Shown one piece after another: positions 1-7,258 of a stretch of DNA of 22,108 nt; position 1 is the first letter of the stretch, and each line of letters starts with the position of its first letter. The notes under the pieces were generated by a model. The model saw only the letters and a list, made by a program, of their open reading frames with translations. It did no database searches and was not told the origin of the DNA. This DNA comes from Anaerolineales bacterium (GTDB lineage: Bacteria > Chloroflexota > Anaerolineae > Anaerolineales > DRMV01): NCBI GenBank assembly GCA_015494815.1, contig WGAK01000007.1, positions 1 through 22,108 of the forward strand, read 5' to 3'. A program made the position numbers and the translations under genes.

Positions 1-210
1 CTTGAGCACGCTGTTGACCTGCACCGAAGCCAGCAACGCCAGGCCCAGGCGCAACCCCAGCCGCTCGGAAACAACCCAATAGAGGAAGGGGAAGAGCAGC
101 AAGTAGAATTCCTCGTCGCCCAGGAACGCGACCGCGCGCCAAAACCCTGCGACGCCCGCGACCGCGTCCTGAAACGCGCGCACCCATTGCGGGTCGAACC
201 AACCACTCAT
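1..210 (-). CDS. PAP2-family phosphatase, N-terminal fragment
   Basis: The first 70 residues of a minus-strand gene lie here; the rest is beyond the left edge. The frame is open from ATG at 210-208 to base 1. An excellent Shine-Dalgarno (GGAGGTGA) lies just upstream of the ATG. The protein begins MSGWFDPQW and contains LGDEEFYLLLFPFLYW followed by LGLRLGLALLAS and NSVLK. This is the typical start of membrane PAP2 phosphatases of the undecaprenyl-pyrophosphate / lipid phosphatase type, where a conserved G(D/N)E(E/L)FY segment opens the first helix. The catalytic KxxxxxxRP, PSGH and SRxxxGxHxxxD motifs would lie outside the window, so activity cannot be confirmed. It is divergent from the next gene, sharing a 187-bp intergenic region. 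Family assignment is from N-terminal character only. Confidence 0.7.
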   Translation of the reverse strand, partial: MSGWFDPQWVRAFQDAVAGVAGFWRAVAFLGDEEFYLLLFPFLYWVVSERLGLRLGLALLASVQVNSVLK

Positions 211-328
211 GGCTCACCTCCATCCGCGCGCCTCGTCCGTTCAACGGCCTGTGAATGCACATTGTACTCGCTTTCCGCGTTTCCACGCTCCAGTTTGCGA
301 ATGCCCACGCGACAGCCCGCAATTGTTG

Positions 329-334
329 TATAAT
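329..334 (+). promoter_or_regulatory. Putative -10 element (TATAAT)
   Basis: A perfect TATAAT lies 63 bases upstream of the DUF4190-like start. No good -35 stands at 16-18 bp; a TTGCGA at 295-300 is too far away. Position in the divergent intergenic region makes it a plausible promoter for the plus-strand gene. Confidence 0.4.
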
Positions 335-397
335 GGGAATACCCAGGCCTCGACATTCGACACCGCGGGCCTTCCCGCGTCCCCAGGAGGTATACCC

Positions 398-850
398 ATG
401 CCGCAAGACGACTTCACTTCCTTCGAGCAACCCCCCTCTCAAGAACCGCAGCCTACGGGCTCCGAAGGCGCGGCCGACCCCTTTGCGGACTTCGAAGCGG
501 GCGGCGGTGCCGCGGCGGGCGGCGGCACGCCCAGCGATATCGGCTTCGAGTCCTCCCCTTCGCAGGCCACCTTCACGGCCACGGCCTCGGCTTCAGGCGA
601 TGCCAGCAAGGACAACTTAGCCATTGCCTCGACGGTGGTCGGCGTGCTGTCCTTGTGCCTCTCCATCATCCCCCTGTGCGGCTTCCCGCTCAGCCTGGCG
701 GCCATCGGCCTGGGCGCGTTCAGCCTCAAAGCGCCCAACCGCCGCACGTTGGCCATCGTGGGGCTGGTGCTGGGCGGCATCGCCATCCTCATCAGCCTGT
801 GCTCCGGCATCTTCGGCGTCATCAACTACATGAACCAGGGCGGGTACTAA
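398..850 (+). CDS. Small two-helix membrane protein, DUF4190-like
   Basis: This 150-aa protein starts at the ATG at 398, which has an AGGAGG seven bases upstream; longer upstream starts lack a ribosome site. Residues 1-70 are acidic, Gly/Ala/Pro-rich and probably disordered in the cytoplasm. Residues 75-110 (IASTVVGVLSLCLSIIPLCG and following) and 117-143 are hydrophobic. Between them is a short KAPNRR loop, and IVGLVLGGIAIL follows in the second helix. The pattern 'A-S-x-V-G-x-L-S ... R-x-L-A-I-x-G-L-V-L-G' is that of DUF4190, a family without a known biochemical role that is common in Gram-positives and Chloroflexi. The gene ends 21 bases before a strong terminator and appears monocistronic. 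I assign no function beyond membrane protein. Confidence 0.7.
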   Translation: MPQDDFTSFEQPPSQEPQPTGSEGAADPFADFEAGGGAAAGGGTPSDIGFESSPSQATFTATASASGDASKDNLAIASTVVGVLSLCLSIIPLCGFPLSLAAIGLGAFSLKAPNRRTLAIVGLVLGGIAILISLCSGIFGVINYMNQGGY

Positions 851-871
851 ACCCTCCCACGCCGAGCATCC

Positions 872-914
872 GAACTGCGCGCCGGGGCCAGGGCTCCGGC
901 GCGCAGTTCTTTTT
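872..914 (+). terminator. Rho-independent terminator
   Basis: A perfect 14-bp stem (872-885 pairs with 896-909) with a 10-base loop is followed directly by TTTTT at 910-914. It closes the DUF4190-like gene and isolates ssb. Confidence 0.93.
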
Positions 915-972
915 CGGCCGCGCTACCTACCTTGGAACGATTCCACCCGCGCCTCGCGGCCCGCGCACTTTT

Positions 973-981
973 TGGTATAAT
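973..981 (+). promoter_or_regulatory. Extended -10 promoter for ssb
   Basis: TGGTATAAT at 973-981 is an extended -10 (TGnTATAAT) with no convincing -35, as expected for that promoter class. Start of transcription would be near 988, giving a leader of about 54 bases before the ssb ATG. Confidence 0.6.
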
Positions 982-1041
982 GTCCTTAAACCTTGAAGCA
1001 ACGACCGTTTGGCTGAGCAGCCTACCCATCTGGAGGCCGAC

Positions 1042-1491
1042 ATGTACCATAAAGTGATGCTCATCGGCAATTTGGGGCGCGACCCCGAAATGCGCTACAC
1101 CCCCCAAGGCACCCCGGTGACCACTTTCACCGTGGCGACCAATCGGGTGTATACCAACGCGGCCGGGGAACAGATGCAGGAAACGGTGTGGTTCCGCGTC
1201 TCGGCCTGGGGGCGCCTGGCCGAGACCTGCAACCAATACCTGCGCCGGGGCATGCGGGTCTACATCGAAGGCCGCCTGGTGCCGGACCCCAACACCGGCA
1301 GCCCGCGCATGTTCACGCGGCAGGACGGCACGGTGGGCACTTCCTACGAGTTGCGGGCCCAGGTGGTCAAGTTCCTCAGCAGCCGCCAGGACATGGCCGC
1401 GGCCGAAGGCGCGGCCCCCGCGAGCAGCACCGCCGCGCCGGCCGGCAGCGTGGACGACCTGCCGGCCGAGGAAGACGAAATCCCCTTCTAA
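1042..1491 (+). CDS. ssb: Single-stranded DNA-binding protein
   Basis: This 149-aa SSB binds single-stranded DNA in replication, repair and recombination. The ATG at 1042 has GGAGG five bases upstream; a TTG at 1009 in the same frame lacks one. The OB-fold is clear: MYHKVMLIGNLGRDPEMRYT at residues 1-20, TTFTVATNR near 29-37, then TVWFRVSAWG and the LRRGMRVYIEGRL segment. The last 30 residues are an Ala/Ser/Pro linker ending in EEDEIPF, the acidic tip that recruits partner proteins. Length is typical of a bacterial homotetrameric SSB. It stands alone after a terminator with its own extended -10 promoter, and is not next to rpsF/rpsR as it often is elsewhere. Confidence 0.96.
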   Translation: MYHKVMLIGNLGRDPEMRYTPQGTPVTTFTVATNRVYTNAAGEQMQETVWFRVSAWGRLAETCNQYLRRGMRVYIEGRLVPDPNTGSPRMFTRQDGTVGTSYELRAQVVKFLSSRQDMAAAEGAAPASSTAAPAGSVDDLPAEEDEIPF

Positions 1492-1522
1492 ACCGCGCTT
1501 CGCACACACCTTTGCACATCGG

Positions 1523-1549
1523 CCGGGGCGATCGATGGGGTCGCCCCGG
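1523..1549. repeat. Inverted repeat between ssb and the UbiA gene
   Basis: A perfect 9-bp stem (CCGGGGCGA at 1523-1531 with TCGCCCCGG at 1541-1549) and a 9-base loop. There is no T-tract, so it is at best a weak terminator or a processing hairpin between ssb and the following genes. Confidence 0.45.
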
Positions 1550-1575
1550 TATGTCGTCCCCACGGAGACCCCCTC

Positions 1576-2454
1576 ATGAGCGCCGTGCTCCGGGCAGCCC
1601 TGGAAAGTCTGCGCCCTCGCCAGTGGATTAAAAACGGCTTCGTGTTCGCCGCGCTGGTCTTCGACCGCCAACTCACCCGACCCCACGCGGTGGCATGGAC
1701 CCTGGCCGGGTTCGTCCTGTTCTGCCTGCTGTCCAGCGCGGTCTACCTGGTGAACGACCTGAGCGACCGGGAGCAAGACCGCCAGCACCCGCGCAAACGC
1801 CATCGCCCCATCGCCAGCGGTCGCCTGCCCGTGCCGGTGGCCGTGGGCATGGCCGTGGCCCTACCCGCGCTCCTCATCCCCCTGGCCTTCGTGCTGCGCC
1901 CGGCCTTCGGCTGGGTGGCCGCGGGATACTACAGCCTCATGCTGCTCTACACCTTCGTGCTCAAGCACATCCCCCTGCTGGATGTGTTTGCCCTGGCCGG
2001 AGGCTTCCTGCTGCGGGTCGAGGCCGGCGTCACCCTCATCCATGTGCAGCGCTTCTCGCCGTGGCTCTACATGGTCACGCTGTTCATCGCGCTGTTCCTG
2101 GGCCTGGGCAAGCGCCGGGCCGAACTGGAACTGCTGGCCACCAACGCGGCCAACCATCGCAAGGTGCTCGAAGGCTACACCCTGCCCTTTCTGGACCAGA
2201 TGATTAACATCGCGGCCACGGCCACCATCATGACCTACAGCCTCTACACCTTCGTCGCGCCCAACCTGCCGTCCAACCACGCCATGATGTTCACCATCCC
2301 CTTCGTGGTGTACGGGCTGTTCCGGTACCTCTACCTCATCCATGTGCGGGGCTACGGCGGCGCGCCCGAAGAGGCCGTGTTGCGCGACCGGCCGTTGCAG
2401 GCCACGGTGGTGGGCTGGGGGCTGCTGGTGCTCTTCATCTTCTACTGGTTTTGA
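1576..2454 (+). CDS. UbiA-family prenyltransferase, decaprenyl-phosphate phosphoribosyltransferase-like
   Basis: This 292-aa polytopic membrane protein has about eight hydrophobic segments. Residues 60-68 read NDLSDREQD, the NDxxDxxxD Mg/diphosphate-binding motif of UbiA enzymes, followed by RPIASGRL. Later, LDVFALAGGFLLRVEAG and a C-terminal RYLYLIHVRG ... PEEAVLRDRPL resemble the branch that transfers phosphoribose from PRPP to polyprenyl phosphate (Rv3806c/UbiA type) rather than ubiquinone or heme O synthases. A GGAG lies 8 bases before the ATG. Mevalonate kinase starts 3 bases after its stop, so they are almost certainly co-transcribed; a link to polyprenyl phosphate metabolism fits. The true acceptor and donor are not shown by sequence, as arabinan synthesis is not expected in this lineage. 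An alternative is another aromatic or sugar prenyltransferase of the same superfamily. Confidence 0.8.
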   Translation: MSAVLRAALESLRPRQWIKNGFVFAALVFDRQLTRPHAVAWTLAGFVLFCLLSSAVYLVNDLSDREQDRQHPRKRHRPIASGRLPVPVAVGMAVALPALLIPLAFVLRPAFGWVAAGYYSLMLLYTFVLKHIPLLDVFALAGGFLLRVEAGVTLIHVQRFSPWLYMVTLFIALFLGLGKRRAELELLATNAANHRKVLEGYTLPFLDQMINIAATATIMTYSLYTFVAPNLPSNHAMMFTIPFVVYGLFRYLYLIHVRGYGGAPEEAVLRDRPLQATVVGWGLLVLFIFYWF

Positions 2455-2457
2455 GCC

Positions 2458-3408
2458 ATGAACCTGCCTTTTGCCGCGGTCGAAGCCCGCGCGCCGGGCA
2501 AAATCATCCTGGCCGGCGAGCATGCGGTGGTGTACGGACGCCCCGCGCTGGCCGTGCCCGTATTCGGCGTCCAGGCGCGGGTGCGGGTCACCCCTGCGCC
2601 CCAGGCCTGGGTGCACGCGCCCGCGGTGCACCTTGACGCGGCCCTGGCCGATTTGCCCGCGATGCACCCTTTGCGCCAGGCCGTCGAGCGCACCTGGGCC
2701 GCGCTGGCCACGCGGCCCCGACCCGTGCGGGTACACATCGCCTCAACCATCCCGGTGGCCGCGGGCCTGGGCTCGGGCGCCGCGGTGACCGTGGCCATCG
2801 TGCGGGCACTGGCCGCGTTCGCGGGCCGGGTCCTGCCCCCCGAACAGGTCAACGCGCTGGCCTACGCGGTCGAAAAACTGCATCACGGCACCCCCTCGGG
2901 CATTGACAACACGGTCATCACCTACGGCCGCCCGCTGGTCTATCGCAAAGGCGCGGGCTGGGAACTGCTGCAGGTGGCCCGGCCCGTGCCGCTGGTCATC
3001 GCGGACACGGGCCATCCCGCGCCCACGCGCGACATGGTCGCGGGCGTGCGGACGCGCTGGCAGGCCGCGCGCGACCGCTACGAGGCCCTGTTCGACGCCA
3101 TCGCCGAGGCCGTAGCCGCGGCGCGGCACGCCCTGGCCGTGGGGGACTTGCCGGCCTTGGGCCGGGCCCTGCGCGCCAATCAGCGTCTGTTGCAGGCCAT
3201 CGGCGTGTCGTCCCCCGCGCTGGACACGCTGGTGGACGCGGCCCTGGCCACGGGAGCCTACGGGGCCAAACTGTCGGGCGCAGGGGGCGGCGGCAACATG
3301 CTGGCCGTGACACCCCCCGAGGGGCAGGCCGCGGTGGCCCAGGCGTTGCGCGCGGCCGGGGCCACGCGGGTCATCGTCACCACCCTGCCCCCCACGGAGG
3401 CGGCCTGA
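2458..3408 (+). CDS. mvk: Mevalonate kinase (GHMP family)
   Basis: This 316-aa GHMP kinase phosphorylates mevalonate to mevalonate 5-phosphate. The three GHMP motifs are clear: APGKIILAGEHAVVYGRPA near residues 13-31; the ATP-binding PVAAGLGSGAAVT near 102-114; and KLSGAGGGGNML near the C-terminus. HGTPSGIDNT carries the aspartate expected as the catalytic base and is diagnostic for mevalonate kinase rather than galactokinase or homoserine kinase. Length matches archaeal/bacterial enzymes (about 310-320). The start is 3 bases after the UbiA stop without a clear Shine-Dalgarno, implying translational coupling. The stop overlaps the isopentenyl phosphate kinase start by one base (TGATG). Phosphomevalonate kinase and decarboxylase are not in this window. 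Confidence 0.92.
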   Translation: MNLPFAAVEARAPGKIILAGEHAVVYGRPALAVPVFGVQARVRVTPAPQAWVHAPAVHLDAALADLPAMHPLRQAVERTWAALATRPRPVRVHIASTIPVAAGLGSGAAVTVAIVRALAAFAGRVLPPEQVNALAYAVEKLHHGTPSGIDNTVITYGRPLVYRKGAGWELLQVARPVPLVIADTGHPAPTRDMVAGVRTRWQAARDRYEALFDAIAEAVAAARHALAVGDLPALGRALRANQRLLQAIGVSSPALDTLVDAALATGAYGAKLSGAGGGGNMLAVTPPEGQAAVAQALRAAGATRVIVTTLPPTEAA

Positions 3409-4229
3409 TGCCCGCGCCGTTGCTGGTCAAACTGGGCGGCTCGCTCATCACCGACAAGACCCGTCCGCGCACGGTGCGCGCGGACGCGCTGCGCCGTCTG
3501 GCGCACGAACTGGCCGCGTTTTGGGCCGCGCATCCGCAGCAGCCGCTGGTGGTAGGGCACGGCTCGGGCTCGTTCGGGCACTGGGCCGCGCGCGAGCACG
3601 GCTGGACGGGGCGGGCCCAGGGCCCCCAGGGGCGGCGGGCGCTGCTGGCCATTGCCCAGGCCGCAGCCGCGTTGCACACCCAGGTGCTGGATGCACTGCG
3701 CGCGGCCGGATTGCCGGCCTGGTCCTTCCCGCCGTCCGCGCAGGTGGTGACCCACGCGGGGCAGGTGCACACCTGGGACCTCACCGCGCTGCGGCGGGCC
3801 CTGGCCGCGGGTCTGGTGCCGGTGGTCTACGGCGATACGGTGTTGGACCGGGCCTGGGGCGGGGTCATCCTGTCCACCGAGGACTTGTTCGTGGCCCTGA
3901 CGCCGCATCTGCGGCCGCGGCGCATCTTGCTGGCCGGGCTGGAGCCGGGCGTATGGCGCGATTGGCCTCACAACACCGCGCTTTGGAACGACCTCACCCC
4001 CGCGCGCTGGCAGGCGGCACGGCACAGGGTGGGGGGCGCGCAGGGCGCGGATGTCACGGGCGGCATGCACGGCAAGGTGCAGCGCATGTTGGACCTGGTG
4101 CAAGCCTTCCCCGGTCTGGAGGTACGCATCTTCTCCGGCCAACAGCCGGGCGCGTTGACGCGGGCGCTGGAAGGGCAGCCCGTGGGCACCCGCCTGCACG
4201 CGGACACGCCGCCCGCGTCAGAGGCGTAA
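3408..4229 (+). CDS. ipk: Isopentenyl phosphate kinase
   Basis: This 273-aa amino-acid-kinase-fold enzyme is predicted to convert isopentenyl phosphate and ATP to isopentenyl diphosphate. Visible motifs are VKLGGSLITDK at residues 7-17 (phosphate loop), VVGHGSGSFGHW near 48-59 (its His is the IPK-specific catalytic histidine), VVYGDTV, STEDLFVAL, and DVTGGMHGKVQRML near the C-terminal part. The His in GSFGH separates IPK from glutamate or carbamate kinases. Pairing with mevalonate kinase in a one-base overlap supports the alternative mevalonate route, in which phosphomevalonate is decarboxylated before the last phosphorylation. That route was established biochemically for Roseiflexus and haloarchaea. 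A FomA-like phosphotransferase is the main alternative and is less likely in this context. Confidence 0.9.
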   Translation: MPAPLLVKLGGSLITDKTRPRTVRADALRRLAHELAAFWAAHPQQPLVVGHGSGSFGHWAAREHGWTGRAQGPQGRRALLAIAQAAAALHTQVLDALRAAGLPAWSFPPSAQVVTHAGQVHTWDLTALRRALAAGLVPVVYGDTVLDRAWGGVILSTEDLFVALTPHLRPRRILLAGLEPGVWRDWPHNTALWNDLTPARWQAARHRVGGAQGADVTGGMHGKVQRMLDLVQAFPGLEVRIFSGQQPGALTRALEGQPVGTRLHADTPPASEA

Positions 4230-4235
4230 ACAACA

Positions 4236-4267
4236 CGGCCCGAAGGCGCAAGGGCACCTCCGGGCCG
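4236..4267. terminator. Possible terminator hairpin between convergent genes
   Basis: CGGCCCG at 4236-4242 pairs with CGGGCCG at 4261-4267, with three further inner pairs. It sits between the ends of the ipk and cytochrome c genes. Only the minus-strand exit has a somewhat T-rich stretch, so it is weak as an intrinsic terminator. Confidence 0.35.
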
Positions 4268-4289
4268 CGGCTTGGGAGCGACGCGAGGC

Positions 4290-4820
4290 TTATTTCAGCG
4301 TCATCAAATAGGCCACCAGCGCGTCGATTTGCTCGGGCGTCAGGTCCGAGTAAGCGGGCATCAGGCCCTCAGGGAAGCCTTCCACCGTGTAGGCCGTGGG
4401 GTCGGTGATGGACTGGCGGATGTAGTCCTCCGCGCTCATGCCGCTGACCCGCTCGGCCGCGTGCGTGGCAATGCCGGCCAGCGAGGGGCCCACCAACTGC
4501 ACGCCCTCTTCCACCGAGTGGCAGGTCACGCAGCCCGCGTTGCTGCCCAGGGGATTCTGGTTGAACAGTTCCTTCCCCATGGCCACCAAATCTTGCGCGC
4601 CGCCTTCTTCCGCGGCCTCCTCGGTCTCTTCGGCCTTGGCCTCTTCGGTCTCCTCGGCCTTAGGGGCCTCGGTGGCTTCTTCCTGGGCCGGCGCGGCTTC
4701 TTCTTGCTGCGCGGGCTCGGCCGCGGCAGGGGCTTCCTGCGCCTGACCGCCGCACGCGGCCAGCGCCAACACCACCAGCGCCATCAACAGCATCAGCCAA
4801 AGGCTGCGTTTGCGAAACAT
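4290..4820 (-). CDS. Lipoprotein cytochrome c, monoheme
   Basis: This 176-aa exported cytochrome c is the likely electron carrier between the fused cytochrome b/c complex and the CuA site of the oxidase. The ATG at 4820 has AGGAGGTG four bases upstream; upstream in-frame codons lack one. Residues 1-23 form a lipoprotein signal (MFRKRS, hydrophobic core, LAAC lipobox, Cys23). Residues 24-75 are an extremely Glu/Ala/Pro-rich flexible tether. The heme domain has CVTCH at 97-101, VGPSLAGI near 110-117 and Met154 in GLMPAY as probable sixth ligand. The C-terminal helix is PEQIDALVAYLMTLK. The heme domain closely matches the last 90 residues of the upstream fusion protein, suggesting duplication. 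It is the last gene of the respiratory operon, 59 bases after the fusion gene. Confidence 0.93.
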   Translation of the reverse strand: MFRKRSLWLMLLMALVVLALAACGGQAQEAPAAAEPAQQEEAAPAQEEATEAPKAEETEEAKAEETEEAAEEGGAQDLVAMGKELFNQNPLGSNAGCVTCHSVEEGVQLVGPSLAGIATHAAERVSGMSAEDYIRQSITDPTAYTVEGFPEGLMPAYSDLTPEQIDALVAYLMTLK

Positions 4821-4879
4821 CGGACACCTCCTAAAGGGTCGTTGAATTGAGATGACATTTCCAGCCACCGGGGCCGGGT

Positions 4880-7246
4880 TTACGGTTCCCCTTCCCCGGT
4901 CAGGGTGAGCAAAAAGGCCACCAGGTCTTGGATTTGCTCCTCGGTCAAACGCTCGCGAGCGTCGGGCGGCATGGTGCCAGAGGGGTAACCCGGCACCACA
5001 TAGGCATCGGGCTCGACGATGGACTGGTACAGATATTCCTCCGCGCTCAGGCCGGGCACCCGGTCGGCCGCGGTGGCCCCAATGTCGTACAGCGAGGGCC
5101 CCACCAGCCGCACGCCCGGCTCCAGGCTATGGCACAGCCGACAGCCCGCATTGACGCCGGGCACTTCCTCCAAAAAGAGCCGCCGCCCCATCTCGGGGTC
5201 ACCGTGGGTGCGCAGGTCGTGGAATTGCCAGCGGCGCACCTGCCGCGCGGCCACCTCGACCTCACCGCTGAACAGCGTCCAGGTGTGCGCGGGCTCTTGC
5301 AGGCGCACGAGCACCTGGTGACGGCCGGGCGGGGCCGTCCACTGGGCAAAGAAATGCACCACGCCGTCTTCGGCCTGATGCGTCTCGGCCCACACGGGCT
5401 CGCCGTCCATCTGGATGGTCAGGGTCGCGGCCTGCGGGGCACCCGCGGCGCCAGCGGGGGATTCTACCACATCCTGCTCGCCCGTGAGGGGCTGGCCCAG
5501 GCGATGGCTGAAGGCCACCTCGAAGGTGGCGGCCTGCCGGGCCCAGGCCGGACCGGCGTAAGGCCAGCGGGTGAGGGCCACCACCAGGGCCGCGAGCACG
5601 GCCAGGAACAACGCGGCCTTCCACGCGGCCGGACGGGTGAGCAGGTCGCGCCAGGTCTCGTCGTCGGGGGGCGTCATGGCCGCGGGCGCAGGTGCGGCCA
5701 AGGGCGCGCGCAACGCGGTCGGCAGGTCGGCCGGCGCGACCCAGTCCTGCCGCACAGGTGCGGTCTTCCAGCGCGCCCGCAGCCAGGGCTTGCGCTTGCG
5801 CTCCAGGCGCTGGGCCAGCCAGGTGTTGCCCCAGCGATTGACGCAGTCGTCGGGCGGGCAGCCGATGATTTGCACCTCGGCCGCGCCCGCCTGCCAGGCC
5901 AGCGCGACGGTGTCGGGGTGCAGGTCGCCCACGCAGGGCACGGCTACGGGATGCACCGGACGCGGGCCCTCGGGCCCATCTACCCGCAGAGGCCGGGTCC
6001 ACACTTCGGGGTTGGCCAGCACATGCCGGTGGCACACGAAGGTCACCCGCGGGGCCACGCCGTCTTCGGGCTGGGCCGCGCGGCGCACGCGGGCCCGCAA
6101 CTCGTCCAAAGTGGGATGGTCCAGGGTCAGCGCGTCGGTGGGGCAACTGCCCACGCAGATGCCGCAGCCCACGCAGAGGTCGGGGTTGAGTTGGGCCACC
6201 AGTTTGGGCCCGCGCCCCTCGCCGGGTCGCGGCACCATCTCCAGGGCCCGATAGGGGCAGTCGTGGGCGCACAGGGTGCAGCCGATGCAGGCATCTTGAT
6301 TCAGACGCACGGGCTCGGCCTGGGGCGTGCGCCACAGCCAGGGCCAGGCGGCCCACAACACGAACGCGGCCCCGGCCAGGCCCCAGGCCACCCATCCACC
6401 CCAACGCAGCCAGGCCGGCAGCAGGAAGAGGTACCAGGCGTCCAGGGGCACGGTAGTGGGCCAGCGGCTGAAGTCCCACATGGGGCGCAGGCCCGCGGGG
6501 ACGATAACGCCCAGCAGCACCCACAAGGCGGTGAGCACCAGCAGCCAATAGCGCGGGGGGAACCAGCGACGGTTGTTGAGGCGCAGGATGTGCCACCAGT
6601 AGAACAGCCCCATGAGCACGGCCAGGCCCACATGGACGAAAAAGAGGGTGACCAGATACACCCAGCCGCCGTTGCCGGGGTGCGGCACCAGCCACTGGAC
6701 AATCCAGCCCTGGCCGCGCGCGGAGCGCATCCACCCCTGCACCAGGGCCTGATGCAGCCACTGGGCCCGGTCGTCGGCCAGCATCCAATAGCCGGTGACC
6801 CCCACCACCAGCGCGGCGGCCAGCAGGGCCACGCCCGTCACCCAGGCCAGCACGCGCGGCCCGCGCAGGCGGTTTTGCACCCACATGCGCCAGGCGTGCA
6901 ACAACGAAAAGAGCAAGAAGAAATCGCTGGCATAGCGGTGAACCGAGCGCATGATGCGGCCGACGATGTTGCTGTGAATCACCGCGATGGAGTCGTAGGT
7001 GTCTTGGAAGCCAAAGTGATAGAACAGGGTCAGGTAGAGGCCGGTGAGGGCCAGCAGCATCAACGACCACAGGGCCAGGGTGCCGGTGTGGTAGAAGGGG
7101 TTGTAGCGCGGGTCGCGCAGCCCACGCGCCAGGGGGGCCTCCAGCGCGCTGGTCCAGCGGTCCAGGCGCGCGGCCCAGCGGGCCCAACGGGAACGGGCCT
7201 CGGGGGGCAGCAGGTCAGGCGACGAAGCGGGCGTAGTTGCGGTCAT
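4880..7246 (-). CDS. Cytochrome b / 2x[4Fe-4S] / FlpD-MvhD / cytochrome c fusion
   Basis: A 788-aa membrane redox fusion. Residues 50-225 are a cytochrome b N-terminal domain: His103/His117 (SVHRY...LLH) and His205/His219 (FFVHVG...WWH) give the canonical 14-residue spacing for two b hemes. Residues 232-305 hold two more helices, with DAWY (269-272) where PEWY is expected. Residues 320-331 (CIGCTLCAHDCP) and 358-369 (CVGCGICVGSCP) are two [4Fe-4S] motifs. Residues 400-490 resemble FlpD/MvhD (hydrogenase delta subunit): FVCHRH, VPCVGDLHPD, GCPPDDC and RWGN. A helix at 543-560 leads to an exported region with a beta-rich part and cytochrome c (CRLCH at 702-706, Met759). Six helices before the Fe-S part place it in the cytoplasm, and the seventh puts the heme c outside. 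No Rieske protein is encoded nearby. The role is inferred as quinol or low-potential donor : cytochrome c electron transfer; the substrate is unknown. Confidence 0.88.
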   Translation of the reverse strand: MTATTPASSPDLLPPEARSRWARWAARLDRWTSALEAPLARGLRDPRYNPFYHTGTLALWSLMLLALTGLYLTLFYHFGFQDTYDSIAVIHSNIVGRIMRSVHRYASDFFLLFSLLHAWRMWVQNRLRGPRVLAWVTGVALLAAALVVGVTGYWMLADDRAQWLHQALVQGWMRSARGQGWIVQWLVPHPGNGGWVYLVTLFFVHVGLAVLMGLFYWWHILRLNNRRWFPPRYWLLVLTALWVLLGVIVPAGLRPMWDFSRWPTTVPLDAWYLFLLPAWLRWGGWVAWGLAGAAFVLWAAWPWLWRTPQAEPVRLNQDACIGCTLCAHDCPYRALEMVPRPGEGRGPKLVAQLNPDLCVGCGICVGSCPTDALTLDHPTLDELRARVRRAAQPEDGVAPRVTFVCHRHVLANPEVWTRPLRVDGPEGPRPVHPVAVPCVGDLHPDTVALAWQAGAAEVQIIGCPPDDCVNRWGNTWLAQRLERKRKPWLRARWKTAPVRQDWVAPADLPTALRAPLAAPAPAAMTPPDDETWRDLLTRPAAWKAALFLAVLAALVVALTRWPYAGPAWARQAATFEVAFSHRLGQPLTGEQDVVESPAGAAGAPQAATLTIQMDGEPVWAETHQAEDGVVHFFAQWTAPPGRHQVLVRLQEPAHTWTLFSGEVEVAARQVRRWQFHDLRTHGDPEMGRRLFLEEVPGVNAGCRLCHSLEPGVRLVGPSLYDIGATAADRVPGLSAEEYLYQSIVEPDAYVVPGYPSGTMPPDARERLTEEQIQDLVAFLLTLTGEGEP

Positions 7247-7258
7247 GGTGGGCCATCC

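Noticed and set aside
1009..1041. Upstream TTG start giving an 11-residue longer SSB
   Set aside because: No ribosome site, and SSB proteins begin at the MYHKVMLIG-type segment; ATG 1042 has GGAGG in place.
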